Positions 35,445-47,753 are shown, numbered from the stretch's first letter. The stretch is 64,000 nt of DNA from Diorhabda sublineata (GCF_026230105.1 NC_079480.1:22672488-22736487); one strand, 5' to 3'. Translations and numbers: made by a program. Notes: generated from the letters alone by a model not told the origin.

Positions 35445-36406
35445 ATATAATGAAATAAAACACACATAAAAAATGCAATTTCTTTATAGAATTACACCGA
35501 TGAAAACATTTGTACAATAATATGTAGAATGTATACATAGATTTACAATAGCATACAAAATATAGGTCCTAAATATTTAATATGAAATGACTTTTGATTT
35601 TTATCGAAAAAACCAGTGCAATTTGAGTATAGGAAAATTGTAAAACACACGTACATGTAATTTGGTTGGCAACAATGACCCAAACACTATGCCCGCAATA
35701 TTTAATATACAGTATATTTAAAAAAATTAGCGACAGGATTTTTTTTTGAATATTTTCAGTTGTGACTATATTGAAAATTTCAACATTGAAAAGTTATTTA
35801 CAATAAAAAACTATGTAATAATACGTAATTACAATCAGAACTTTCTATAAATAATAAATTTTTTAGTATAATATTGATTGAAAAAAACTCAAATTTGCTA
35901 CCAAATTTTTAATACATAGAATATATAGAATAGTCACAACTTTTTTTAAATAAATGAAAAATAACTTGATAAATTTGATTATACTATGTATTTATAGTAA
36001 TACATTGATATATTTAGAAGTAAGTAAAGAAATCATATATAGTATTAAACAATATATTTATAAATAAAGATCAATTTCAAATCGAAACTGTTTATAACTT
36101 TAATAAACGCTAAAAATCACATTAAAACAATAGTTATTTATCGAAATACACCAAAAATCATTTATTCAAGATAAAAAACGAGGGTATCGATGGAAATAGG
36201 CATAAGTTCCGGTAAGTATCCTAATTCTACCAAAAGTTTTTGTAAATGGAAAGTTACAGATTTAATAAAGATTAAAATATCACAAACAGCTCTTGATTTT
36301 TTCTCTCGCAAATTTAAATTGAAGACTGGAATGGATTATTATTATTTATAAGTCAGTACTTTTTTTTTACCTCTTCCTCCATATCATAATGCGTAGGACA
36401 AAAAAT
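34883..36406. other. Intergenic DNA with long AT microsatellite
   Basis: AT-rich, no supported gene. It contains the (AT)n run at 35369-35442 and probably the 3'UTR of the PPxY membrane protein near its right end. Confidence 0.55.
35369..35442. repeat. (AT)n microsatellite
   Basis: About 74 bases of AT dinucleotide, the longest run in the window. The Tyr-Ile minus-strand frame across it is an artefact. Confidence 0.95.
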
Positions 36407-37356
36407 TCAAGTCACAGCTTTCTCGTAACTAGGAGGCGGCGAATCCCTAATAACTCTTATCTCATCCAAATCGTTTCTTGGTGATAACATCACTGCAATA
36501 TGGTACGGAGGAGGAGGTAATTCAGACGAAACGTGCGTAGTAGAACTACCCTGATCCTGTATAGGTTCATCGGCTTCTTGCTGTAAAGAAATGAGAAAAA
36601 ATCGAATTTATATAGTTTCTACTACTTACCTCTTCAACTATCCTCATAATAGGCATTTCAGGACGATTATTCGCCGGAGAATATGACACTATTGCTTCGC
36701 ATAGAGATATTAAACCACCAAGTAAAAGAACAACCACAAGAAGAGAACAAAATACCAATACTTCAACCCCTATGTTTATCTGAAACGATATAAATAATGA
36801 TATTAATAATTATGATACAGGGAATTAAATATTCAACGTACTCCATGGAAATAATACTTGGCCCCGGCTAGAAAAAATGTAACAATAGCGAAAAATATCC
36901 AAACACCACATTTTAGCTTTGATGTGGAAGAAACGTGTCTAGTGGCAGGTGATTGTCCAGAATCCACCATCTCCGAAGATCTAGTGACAGCAGGGGGTAT
37001 CCGAATACTGGATCCACTGAAATTAATGATGTTTAATGAAATAATTAAATAAAAACAATTTCATACTTGTAATGAACCGATGTGGAACAATGTAGCGGTA
37101 TCCTAGCATGATAACCGGATCTGCTATTTCGTAAGCCACTTTCTATAGATTGGAATCTGTGTACTGGAGTTACCATCGGTTTGGGATAGAAACTGTTACA
37201 TAAATTCCTCTGGTTCCGTCCGTAACCTACGAAAATACCATTTTTTTTTTTTTGGAATAAAAACGATTATTTTGTGAACTTACCTGAAAGTGATGGAGGA
37301 ATTTGATGAACGTTAAATCCGCATCCTTGGCTTCGTTTATCGATCCAAAAATGCAT
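36407..37356 (-). CDS. Two-transmembrane protein with two PPxY motifs
   Basis: Five exons (37284-37356, 37067-37226, 36842-37016, 36630-36779, 36407-36580) join in frame to 243 residues. The ATG at 37356 gives MHFWIDKRSQGCGFNVHQIP. A Ser/Arg-rich N-terminal region precedes transmembrane segment 1 at about 114-131 (VWIFFAIVTFFLAGA) and segment 2 at about 141-163 (VEVLVFCSLLVVVLLLGGLI), with a very short loop between. The C-terminal tail holds PPPY at 209-212 and PPSY at 235-238, the ligands of WW domains such as those of Nedd4-family ubiquitin ligases. A hairpin topology with cytosolic tail would suit a membrane adaptor or trafficking substrate. I do not recognise the family. It is divergent from mRpL16, 582 bases away. 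Confidence 0.78.
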
Positions 37357-37938
37357 GTGTGATAATTCAATTTAGTCCTGAATTATTATTAATAACTGTG
37401 GCGAACATTTTCATTCAGTTATTTATAAACATTCAACTTGATTTAGTATAAAACTCGATATCCTGAAATCAATATATTCTCCTGCTATTAAATTACGTTA
37501 TATCAACAACCTTATTAAACGTAACATATGAATCTTACCTAAATATCATTATCCAGATTATTTTATTGTAAATACGTTTTAATATCCATTAATATTATTT
37601 TTAAATTACAATTTCTTCCATGCATCAACATCTTTCATTGTTGTTGTTTTGACTGATTGCAATCAGTTCTGTAATGATTACTTCTGATCACTGTCAATTT
37701 TTTTATTTTTTTCGAAAATAAACCAACTAATATTAAATTCAAAATGGATAAATTGAATTTTTGAATTCCTTAGATGTGATTATTATTATATCAATAAAAT
37801 ATTCTTTAATGAAATTTGAAAAATAATACGATAGTTCTGATGACTTCTATAAGAAAGAAGAAGAATTTAATGGTTATCTCAGTTATTCTATTTTAGAAAA
37901 TTAAAAATCCTAATTTTAAATTAAATAACTCATTAAAA

Positions 37939-38882
37939 ATGTTTAATTCAGTGGCGTTTTTGAGACGTAAGAACTTTTTATATTAAAATTAACCTATACT
38001 AAACTAATTTTCTCCAAATTTCAGCCTCGAGGGTTTTGATTGTCCAAGTTAATGGATTCAAACATTTTCCTGCTCCTGCCGTATTCGATCGTAAATATAT
38101 AACGTATAATAATTAATTCATAAATATACGTATTTGTTTTATATTTTTTAGACATAGAAATTCCGGAGAAGCCGAAATTAAAATTTATAGACAAAGTTCC
38201 TCAATTACCTCCGGCTATCAAGCCTCCGAAAATGCAAAAGAAATTACGATTTATGAGAGGTCCAGAAGAGGTCCACAACTTTCTACTACACAAGCAATAC
38301 GGAATTATGGTAAAAAATCCATATTATTATGGAGTAATTGGATTAAATTATTTATATTCATTTAGGCATTAGGAGGAGGTCGTTTAAAGTGGGGCCATTT
38401 CGAGATGATGCGGTTAACAATCGGTAGAAAGATGAACAGCAATAAAATGTTTGCTTTATGGAGGGTTGATGCACCTTGGCAACCAGTTACAAAACAGGGT
38501 CAAGGTCAACGTATGGGTGGAGGAAAAGGTGCAATAGACCATTACGTAACTCCAATTAAAGCAGGTAAAATTTGATTTGATTGATTTTTTTCTTAGCTGT
38601 TGTATAAAATTCTCAATTTTAGGTCGAATTATTCTAGAATTAGGTGGAAAATGTGAATTTAAGGAAGTGCAAGGATTTTTACAGGATGTTGCTATGAAAT
38701 TACCATTCAAAGCCATGGCAGTGTCTCAAGAAATTTTAGATGAAATGAAACATAAGGAAAATTGGGAGGAAAAGAATAACCAGAATCCATATACCATGAA
38801 ATATTTGATTCAAAATAATATGGGAGGTTGTTATAGGTGGTTATCCCCTACTGATATGCGTTATTTTTGTAAATATACGTAA
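37939..38882 (+). CDS. mRpL16: Mitochondrial ribosomal protein L16
   Basis: This is a structural protein of the large mitoribosomal subunit, homologous to bacterial uL16, which sits near the A site and the peptidyl-transferase centre. Five exons (37939-37966, 38025-38090, 38152-38309, 38366-38564, 38623-38882) give 236 residues. Hallmarks are LRFMRGPEEVHNFLLHKQYG, the GGGRLKWGHFEMMRLTIGRK block, RVDAPWQPVTKQGQGQRMGG and the GGGKGAIDHYVTPIKAGRII block, all at the expected order and length. The first exon encodes only nine residues plus one base; the N-terminal 40 residues are presumably a mitochondrial targeting sequence. AATAAA at 38893-38898 follows the stop closely. Confidence 0.96.
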
Positions 38883-39383
38883 TTTGTGAATTAATAAATG
38901 TTTTAACTTATATTTGTTTTTTATTATATTGAATTCCATTTTTTCGTATTCAAAATTCAAGATGACTTCAATTCTTCACAAAAATAATTTATAGAAATAT
39001 TTTCTAGTACGACCCTGTCTTATTTTCTATCCATACCACAGATCACCCTTGTGTAGATAATTCAAACGTCATTTATTATAAACTAATTGGTGCCATCTAT
39101 CGCACAATAGCTTATTAAAATTTTGGTATCTACGCTAAATTTAAATTTTACACTAATTTCCACGACTTATTATTCCAAAATGAGTCTTAGAACTTAGAGA
39201 CTACTCTATATTCTGAGAAATAATATTGATATTGTGAGCTCCTATTTATCTTCCATTAGTACAGTCCCATTTCCTTGCGGTTCTCTATATCTTTAATATA
39301 AACTCTATGCGTCAGTCAGTAATTGCCAACGTGACAGGTGTATAACCTCCATGTTGAACTTTATTTATTTGTAACGAAAAAAT
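38883..39383. other. Short intergenic region with interspersed repeat copy
   Basis: It holds the mRpL16 polyadenylation signal, one copy of an interspersed repeat (38979-39178) and the promoter/5'UTR of the following zinc-finger gene. Confidence 0.6.
38979..39178 (+). repeat. Interspersed repeat, copy A
   Basis: A block beginning AATAATTTATAGAAATATTT, with TTTTCTATCCATACCACAGA and TGGTGCCATCTA inside and CACTAATTTCCACGACTTAT at its end, matches 41673-41912 in direct orientation. It is about 200-240 bases long, possibly a SINE- or MITE-like element. Confidence 0.65.
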
Positions 39384-40996
39384 ATGTGCGCCAATATTTT
39401 ATATGAAGATTTCCCAACAATTTGTCGATTATGTTTAGGTCGTGGAAATCTACAACACATTTTGAAAATCAAAGAACTAGAATTTTTTCGACCCGTTTTA
39501 AATATCAAGGTATACTTGTTTGTTTACATAGGAGTTTTATTTTTTGGAAACAATTTCATTTTAGCTCGAAGAAGAAAAATTACCGCAAAATGTGTGCCTG
39601 AAATGCGTTAAACAATTAGACGATATATTTAATTTTGTAGAAAATTGTAATAAAAACGAAAATATTTTGACGGAAATTTTAGAACAAGAATCGAATGTAG
39701 AACAAGACGAAATAGCTAATAATAGTTTTGACACTGATATAAAAAATGAAGATAGTACTGATAACGATTTTTTTTTAAAGGATGTTAAACAAGAATTCGT
39801 AGAATTAGAACCAGATATTGTATTACAGGTAACATTTTATAATTATTAATAGATTTACGAAAAGTGGCGCGTTTACAAGATATGTACGTATTATTTTACA
39901 GATAAAAAAAGACGCACCTTTAATTTGTGAAAATTGTAGCGAGAGTTTTTCTTCTTTAACAGGCTTAAGTGAACATTATAAAATATTTGCCAATTGCCGT
40001 CCAAAAGATTTATTATCGTCAAAAAACGATATTTGTAATATAGTCGATTATTTAAAAAAACCGAAACAGAGAAGGGGCAAAAAGAAGATAAAAGAGGAGA
40101 GTGATGGCGAACCAGAATATGTTAAAGGAAAAAAATTGAAGGGAAAGAGGAGATTTTTATGTAACTTTTGCGGAAAGAATTATACCAGAAAAAACGGACT
40201 GGAAAGACATATTTTAAGCCACTCAGGTATTTATTTATATGCGTTAACAATTTAGTTTGAGGTTATCTAATTATTTATAGGTATTAAACCATTCGAGTGT
40301 AAAGAATGCGGTAAAAGTTATATAACTAAAGATACGCTCAAGACTCATCTATTGACCCATACGGGAATCAAAGCGCACAAATGCACAGTTTGCCAGAAAT
40401 CATTCACCCAATCGAGTCATCTCAGTTACCACATGAGACGACATGCCGGAGAAAAACCACACAGGTGCACATATTGCGGAAAAGCATTTTTGTCAAGCTA
40501 CCACTTGGAGAGGCACAAACTAATGCACACCGGTAATAATTCTTTCTAAAAACCATCCTAACGACGTTTTAAATAAATCATATTTGTAGGGGTGAAACCG
40601 TACGAGTGTAACTTATGTGGAAAACAATTCGTCCGCAGTACCACCCTCAGAGATCACCTTTTAATTCACAGCGGAGAAAAACCTTTCCAATGCCAACATT
40701 GCGGTAAACAGTTCAATAGGAAACAGTCTCTTACTAATCACGTTTTGGTACATACAGGGGGGAAAAATAGCAATAGTAGTTCAAATGTACCCATAGGTTT
40801 AAATGTGGTTTCTAGTGATAATAGTTTTAAATATGTGAATTCGTCCAATGAATTATCAGTAAATCAATTGTTATCCGGGGATATACCGGGGTTTTTACCT
40901 ACTTCGGCCGGTATTAAATCTACAGGGGTGGATATGTTTGTGAATAGTTCAATCGACATGAAAACGCAATCGGACAGTTTAAATAGTGCGTCGTGA
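39384..40996 (+). CDS. ZAD-type C2H2 zinc-finger protein (plus strand)
   Basis: Insect-type nuclear protein, probably a DNA-binding transcriptional regulator. Five exons (39384-39509, 39565-39828, 39902-40226, 40281-40532, 40590-40996) give 457 residues. The N-terminal ZAD has its four zinc cysteines at C14, C17, C53 and C56. An acidic linker follows, then an atypical finger (CENCSESFSSL, ending in Cys rather than a second His), and six canonical C2H2 fingers linked by TG(E/I)KP-type linkers (from LCNFCGKNYTRKNGLERH to FQCQHCGKQFNRKQSLTNH). The C-terminal about 80 residues are Ser/Asn-rich and unstructured. Introns fall in the linkers between fingers. AATAAA at 41091-41096. It is convergent with the second ZAD gene; a precise orthologue is not assignable by eye. 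Confidence 0.93.
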
Positions 40997-42842
40997 GAAG
41001 TAGATAATTTGTATTGTTACGTTTCCGATAATATTGAGTTATTTTTTATACGAGGGGTGCGTGGAAAGTGATAACTTTGACGGGGTTAGTAATAAAGTTT
41101 ATTTTTGGTGTTAATTTTTGATCAGTTTTCCTATATGAAATGTGGAAATCAAAAAAATCTCTTCTGTTTATATTTAGTAGGGGTTTCATATTTTTTTTAC
41201 TATGGAAAATTCGTACATACAATGTAAATCGAAAATAACGGAATTTTTATGTCTTTTAGATAATTTTATCAATTTTTCTATTTTAAATTAATTTATTATG
41301 TTTTTGTTTTGACTTTTAACATATTAATATATGTAAAAATGGTCAATAAACTTAATAAACTTTGTTTTTTTTTGTACTAAATACTACAAAAAGTTATTGG
41401 AATCAAATATGGAATGTAAGGTGGTTGTAAAAGTTGCCTCATTTCTGAATAATAATAAACTCATATGCATATACTTCCAGAAAAAAAAATTTCTAATAGA
41501 AATTTATTTAATATGAATAAAATACAAGATCTATTTTCATAGAAAAAAATCATGGAATAAAAGAAACCTAACCTAACCAAATTGGAAACAACTTCAAGTG
41601 AGAATCATTAATCATCCTCCATTTATTGACCTTTTATATATATAATTCCAGTCATAATACATTAGATTTTTTCAAAAATAAATTATAGAAAATTTTTCTC
41701 AGTACGTCTCTGTTTTATTTTCTATTCATACCACAGATCACTCATATTCAAATAGTTCATGACATTATTTCTTAAAACCAAATTGCTGCCATCTAGTGAG
41801 CTGAATCTTAACATCTATCATATACTAGCAATTTTATCTTCTTTACCGGCGCAAAATTCAAATGTTATTTCACGCTAATTTCTACTATTTCCTTATTTAT
41901 AATATTAATAAACTCATATTCAAATACTTCCAGATAAAACTTTTTTTTTAATAGAATTTTATTCAACATGATTGAATATCAAAATTAGTTTGTTTCTCTT
42001 TATTAATCATCCTTTATGTAGTAATTTCTTTTTATAGAGTCTAATAGCAGTGTTGCCAGATTGAGAATATATTACTAATCAATTATTAGTTGTCTACGTT
42101 TTAATCCGGTAAGTAATACATATTCGTAGATCTTAACAAGCCGATACTTTTGGAATTTATAGTAACAAGTTTACATTTTGAATATTTGTACTAATGAAAT
42201 GAATAAAATAATAATATAATAAATAATCTTGAGTGTAATTGAAACTATTACTCGCGTATTATTCATAGGAAATTACATCTTGAACGTTGGTAGCTATATT
42301 TTCATCAGACGATTCTATCAGAATTTACTCGTTTTATATTAGCATTTTAAAAAAAATTAATTATTATGATTATTAATTTAATTATCCTCATTGATTGAAA
42401 TGAATATAACCATAGTAATTTAAGATGACTGTGATAGGAAAGTTCAAAATTTATTTAGTATTCAGTATGACGTTGAGGGGGAAGTATCATGCGTATCGGT
42501 AATATACACATAGGCGTGCGTGATTATTTTTTCAATTGGGTGTGTAAAGGTATCAAATAATTGATTTAATGCATTTCAGTTTTAGATTTTTTATTATATA
42601 TTAAAAAAAGGTAAAACTTCCATTTTAGTAATGAAAATAGTCGATGGGATGTATATTAAGTTGTAAATTTTCTTTCTTCTGTGTGTTTTTTTTAATAAAT
42701 TTGGTTGTTTTTCATTTTAAATGCATTTTTATTTGTATGATAAACAAGTGTTCTCAAATTTCGTACACTAAAGGTAAGTAATGAAAAAAAAACAATAAAG
42801 ATAAAAAAATTACTATATTACAATATATTTACAAACGATAAA
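40997..42842. other. Convergent intergenic region between the two ZAD genes
   Basis: No gene is supported. It contains a TACGAGGGGTG-type motif at about 41047-41060, polyadenylation signals for both neighbours (AATAAA 41091-41096; minus-strand AATAAA near 42728-42733), and a diverged tandem duplication of about 455 bases at 41448-42020. Confidence 0.6.
41448..42020 (+). repeat. About 455-base diverged tandem duplication including repeat copy B
   Basis: The block AATAAACTCATATGCATATA CTTCCAGA-like (about 41455) recurs near 41910 (AATAAACTCATATTCAAATA), each followed by TAATAGAA(A)TTT and later by a TTAATCATCC block (41606 and 42004). Between them lies 41673-41912, the second copy of the interspersed repeat seen at 38979-39178. 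Confidence 0.6.
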
Positions 42843-45800
42843 TTATTCAGTGTACAAATCCTCATCGTCTTCAGCTTCAACAAACTCCAAATTAGAATCA
42901 TCTTCTATAATCGCAATAACTTCGTCGTAACCTTCATTTAAGTCTTCATTCTCCTCATTTTCCCTCATCAAATCTCGATGGGCTATTTTATGGTGCATAC
43001 TTAGAATGCTCTCTTCGATAAAAGTCTTATTACAAAATTTACAACCGTAAGGTCCTCCGTGTGATAACAAATGAATTTTTAGATTGTGCGTTTTGGAAAA
43101 ACCCTTTTTACAGTATTTACAATGGTAGGGACGGTAACCGGTATGGATATATTCGTGACATACAACCTAATTAAAAAAAATACAGTCAAAAATAACGCCC
43201 GTTTTTACAGGCGATCGATTTCAACTTAATTTGGGATTTTGTGTGTTGTTTTAACACGTTGAGTGACGCTGAAAAAGTCCTAGTACCAAGGATCGGTGGA
43301 ATAGAGGTCCCCCATCGTCAAAGTGGGTTAAGTTAGGTAAAATTTATGATAAATTGAGTTTAAAATAAGTTAGATGAGGTTCAGAATAGGTTGGGTTATG
43401 TTAGGTTTCAAAAAAGTTAGGTTAGGTTAGATTTGATGAATTTAGATGAACTTTAATATAAGTTGGATTGTTAGGTTCGATAAGGTTTAAAAAATGTGAG
43501 TTGAATTAAGGAAAAAATTGATTTAAGAAACATTTAATGAATGAATATTCATAAATATGCCCCCAAAACAATAATTTCAAAAGAAAAACAAATTAAAATT
43601 GTTGGTTTTTAGTTTTTCCGGAGCCAAAAAAGAACCACAGTAAAGTTACCCTAACAAAATAACGATTGAACCCTATATATATATATATACAAATAATGAA
43701 CATTTTCCATAACTTTTTTCCAGAATCCAAAATACGATGGGAATACAATAATATTAAATTTTATTATTATATAATAACCTAGCCCTGTATTTTTTCATCA
43801 TAAAACAAAGATTTACAAAAAACGACCAAAAATTATAATTTTACGATTATCTGGAAACGAGGGGAACGCGATAGAACGAAATTACTTCAATTTGATTACA
43901 AAATAACGACTGAACTCTGTATATTTAGAAATAATGAACATTTTATATAACTTTTTATCATAAATCCCGACCCAAAAATATGAATTTTATATTCCAGAAC
44001 CAAAACATACGAGGGAAATACGATAGTATTCAATTTTATTAGTATATACTAACCGAAACCTGTATATTTTACTATGAAACAGAAACAGATTTACAAAAAA
44101 ACAAAAAAAAATTATAATTTTACGATTATATACAATTACAGAAACGAGGGGAAAGCGATAATATGAAATTACTTCATTTTTGTCACTAAATATTGATTGA
44201 ACCTTGTATTTTAAGAAATAACGAAAATTTCCCTTCATAATAACGAAGATTTGAAAAAAAACACTCAAAAATGTGAATTTTTCGATTCTACAGAGCAAAA
44301 AAAAGGAGGGAACAGCGATAGTTTAAAATTTTATTAAAAAATAGTGTTTAAACCCTGTAGTTTTAGACACTATTTTAACATCCATTTTCCATGAAAAGCA
44401 AATATTACCAAAATAAAAATGTTACCAAAATTGTTATTTTTTTCATTTTCTAGACCCAAAAAATACGATGTTATTATACGAAATACTGACCAAATCCCTG
44501 TATTTATATAATTAAAAACGAAATTTCAATCAAATGATACTTAAAATCAATCAATCAACAAAATTATATAAAGAAGGTCCAAGAAGTTGGAAATAAAAAA
44601 AATCTTAAATTATTTATATTTTGAGAAAATCTGTATACTAAAAATAGTAATTTCAACAAAAAAAATCAATGGATATTTAGTTAATTATTACACATAAAAA
44701 AAAATTAACTCACCTCCCCTTTAGACGAAAAATTCCTTCCACAATATTGGCACTTGTACGGTTTTTCTCCCGTATGTGTCCTAAGATGCCTATTCAACGA
44801 ATTAATCATCCTGAACCTCTGGGAACAATATTCGCAATGATAATTCTTCTCCCCTGTATGCAACCGCATGTGGTAAGTCAAAGCGTTGGCGTAATTAAAA
44901 TCTTTACCGCATACGTTACACAAATAAGGCCTAACGTTCGCGTGAACACCTAGATGTACTTTAAGATGGGCTTTAGTAGAATAAGTTTTATCGCATTGAT
45001 CGCATTTGAACTGTTTATCGGCGTGGCGCAGCTTGTGATTAACGAATTCTACAATTAACAGAAAATTTAATAACAATTCAACCCCCTGGAAGGGTCACTT
45101 ACTTGATCTAGTTTCACAAATAGTTCCGCATACTTCGCACGTGAATGTCTTTTCGTTTTTCTGGGTGTGCGTTCTCCTGCAATGATTGTTCAAAGAACGA
45201 TTTGAAGGGAAAATTTTCTTGCATATGCTGCAAGGAAATTTGACTTCCCGTTCGAATTCGTCCTTCGGTTCGTCGATTTTCTTACGTTTCCTTGTTCTTC
45301 TCCTTTTCGGTGGATCTGTTTCATAGTCATCGTCTATTTCGCCTCGATTTATAATAAAGGATTCTATGGTGGTTTTATCGTAGGAATCGATTTCTATGTA
45401 CTCCAAATTATCATTTGATTCCATTTGGAAAATACTCCGTTTCAAATTTTCCGAATCCGATTTAGTTTCACTGTTTTCGTTGCTATATGAATCTTTATCA
45501 TTTCCATCGATTTCTTCATCTTCTTCTTCGATGCTTTGTTCATTTTCAGTTTCGTCGCCTTCTACTTCAACTACATACTCCAATATCTCTTCGGCATTTT
45601 CATCTTCCATACATTCACTTTTAATATTACCCATATCATCTTGATAATACTCTATATTATCATCACAATTTTCAATTTTAATATTTGAATTATTAACGAT
45701 AGTAGCAGATATTTCTTTCCCCAATTTATTGATAAAACTCTTATAATCCTGTTCTTCTGATTCAGGATTTTCTACTACGACCAGTTCGTTCAAACTATAA

Positions 45801-46204
45801 CTTTGATCTTTAATTATCAATTCAACAGATGAATCTGAATTTTTTATTTTATTAACTGATTTATCACAATTTATTTCACTGGTGTCATAATAAGCGGGAG
45901 TTGAATTATTAAAAATATCTTTCAATTTCTTTTGTGAATCTTTGAATTGCGTTATGAATTGTAAAGCCATTTTAAGAAAACTTACACACATCGGGCAGAT
46001 ACTTTCCGGGTATTTTCCGTCTAATTTTACCCTCGAAAATGTTGTTTTTTCTAAAGCTTCCAAATAAGTTTTCGCTTGTAAATTATTCTCACCTTTTAAC
46101 TTATCGGTTAACTTGAACATGATGCTTTTACTTTGAGTTAAACAAACCCGACACATCGACACTATTTTTGTTCCTTCTTTATAAACATTTCGTGTTTTCG
46201 GCAT
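42843..46204 (-). CDS. ZAD-type C2H2 zinc-finger protein (minus strand)
   Basis: Nuclear, probably DNA-binding. Three exons (45103-46204, 44714-45048, 42843-43166) give 586 residues. ZAD zinc cysteines are C18, C21, C70 and C73. Residues about 100-310 are strongly acidic (long Glu/Asp runs), followed by a basic KRRRTRKRKK stretch that is a likely nuclear localisation signal. Eight C2H2 fingers follow, from PCSICKKIFPSNRSLNNH to GCKFCNKTFIEESILSMHH. Two fingers are split by introns and are restored exactly by splicing: C-x2-C-x12-H-x3-H across 45103/45048, and across 44714/43166, which strongly supports the junctions. The C-terminus is again acidic (EDDEDLYTE). The 1.5 kb second intron holds a tandem repeat. 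Confidence 0.94.
43167..44713. other. ZAD gene intron 2 with TTAGG-like runs and a 280-base repeat
   Basis: At 43320-43490 the plus strand carries many GTTAGGTTAGG-like words (GTTAGGTTAGGTTAG at about 43426), resembling the insect telomeric repeat TTAGG in degenerate form. At about 43720-44400 a unit of about 280 bases is repeated roughly twice and a half, with ATTATAATTTTACGATTAT, GAAACGAGGGGAA and GATAGTATTCAATTTTATTA-like blocks. A short AT run lies at about 43675-43690. Confidence 0.65.
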
Positions 46205-47753
46205 TTTATATTCAAAATTTTTTGTAGCAATACAGTAGTAAGTCGATTTTTAAAGATTCGACCCAACTAACACAATGTACGCTATAAAATGACCAAATAT
46301 AAAATATATTTTTGACCTGATTCATCAATGACATATGAACGCTCACTTGTCTCTGGTGACTATGAAAAAGTGAAATCACAAAAAATTGATTAGATCCATC
46401 CGAGTACACTCGGAACACATATAAAACGTATCTTCAGTTCTATGAGTAAATACTACCATAGATAAATAAAAAACGTAAATCCAATTATAATTTGAAGAAC
46501 TCTTCTACAAAGAGTTCCTTCTGAACGAATCCTTTTTATAGATCCCCTATGACCTGTATATCAACCATACTGAGTTCTTAAGCTAACAATTCTGTATATT
46601 CCTGATTGTTCAAGATTACAATAAATCATACTCTGTGCTTTAGACTTATTATTGAACAATTATATCGAATTTCCTAAATTAATTTTTTATTATTGTTTAA
46701 TTAAGTTATAAAGTATTAATATAATTTATTTATCTTTTAGTGAGCTAAAAGGAGTTTTCGATCCGATCCGATTGAAACGAACGAAGTAATCTGATCATAA
46801 CCATATGATTTAATCCTTTCTCCTTTATAACATTGTGGATAAACGCAATTAGTTGACGGGTTCTCTCTTTTCTTTTGTTTTTTTTAACCTCAAAAGTAAT
46901 TAACTAAAGTACTTAATTTATTTTAGATTTTTCTTATGAACAGTGTAATTGATAGATTAGTGAATTTAGTAAATTACTGAACTACTCAATAATGAAAATT
47001 ATTAAACAACTGATTTAATTTAAGTTGGTAATAATAAAGATTTCTGATTGGTTAGATCATAACCGGCTTTATTTAAGTCTTTGACATATGATTTGAATAT
47101 TGTGTAAACTATAAACAGTATCATTTTGTGATTTCTTATATTCGTACTTGCCGTTATCATTTCATTAAATCTTAATTACCTTTGAGACTAGTTTGAAAAA
47201 AAAACTAATATATTATTAGATTTTGTAATTCGTTTTCAAAACGAAGGTGTTTAGTGGTTCATTTATTATTTAGTTTGTGATTTATCATTTCAAGATCTCT
47301 TTAATTTACCTTTTACTTTTTATTGTTGCCTTTAAACTTTTTTAGTGATTTATACATAGTGAAATTGTTTAAAACTTAATGTTTTTGTTTTGTGGGTCAC
47401 TAATATTGATCTTAAAAACTATATATACTGAGTGTTTTAAAATTTCTTGAGAGAACTGGCAAATATCACGTAAGTTTGTTTTATTTATTTTAGTTACATT
47501 ATACTTGGAAGAATAGAGGATATTATGTATTAAATACCTTTTATGCTTGATATTATATGGGTTAATGGTGTAAAAATACTCATTTATAGATGAAACGAAA
47601 AAAAATTACATTAAATTTTTATTTATAGCATAAATTCAATACATAATATATTATTTTTAATTATAAATATTGGAATTTCAATTATATACAAATTTTAGTT
47701 ATTCTCTTAAATATAAAACATTTTGTTCTTGCCAATAACCTTTTGAATCAACT
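46205..47753. other. Intergenic DNA between the ZAD gene start and the KLHL18 end
   Basis: It contains the upstream region of the minus-strand ZAD gene and the KLHL18 3' flank, with a minus-strand AATAAA near 47618-47623. Otherwise AT-rich with no supported gene. Confidence 0.55.

Noticed and set aside
45396..45644. Ser-rich plus-strand frame
   Set aside because: It is the complement of the acidic Glu/Asp-coding region of the minus-strand ZAD gene.
46270..46660. Possible solo LTR (TATAAA, later AATAAA, ending ACA)
   Set aside because: No matching TG start with target-site duplication was found, and the signals are common in AT-rich DNA.
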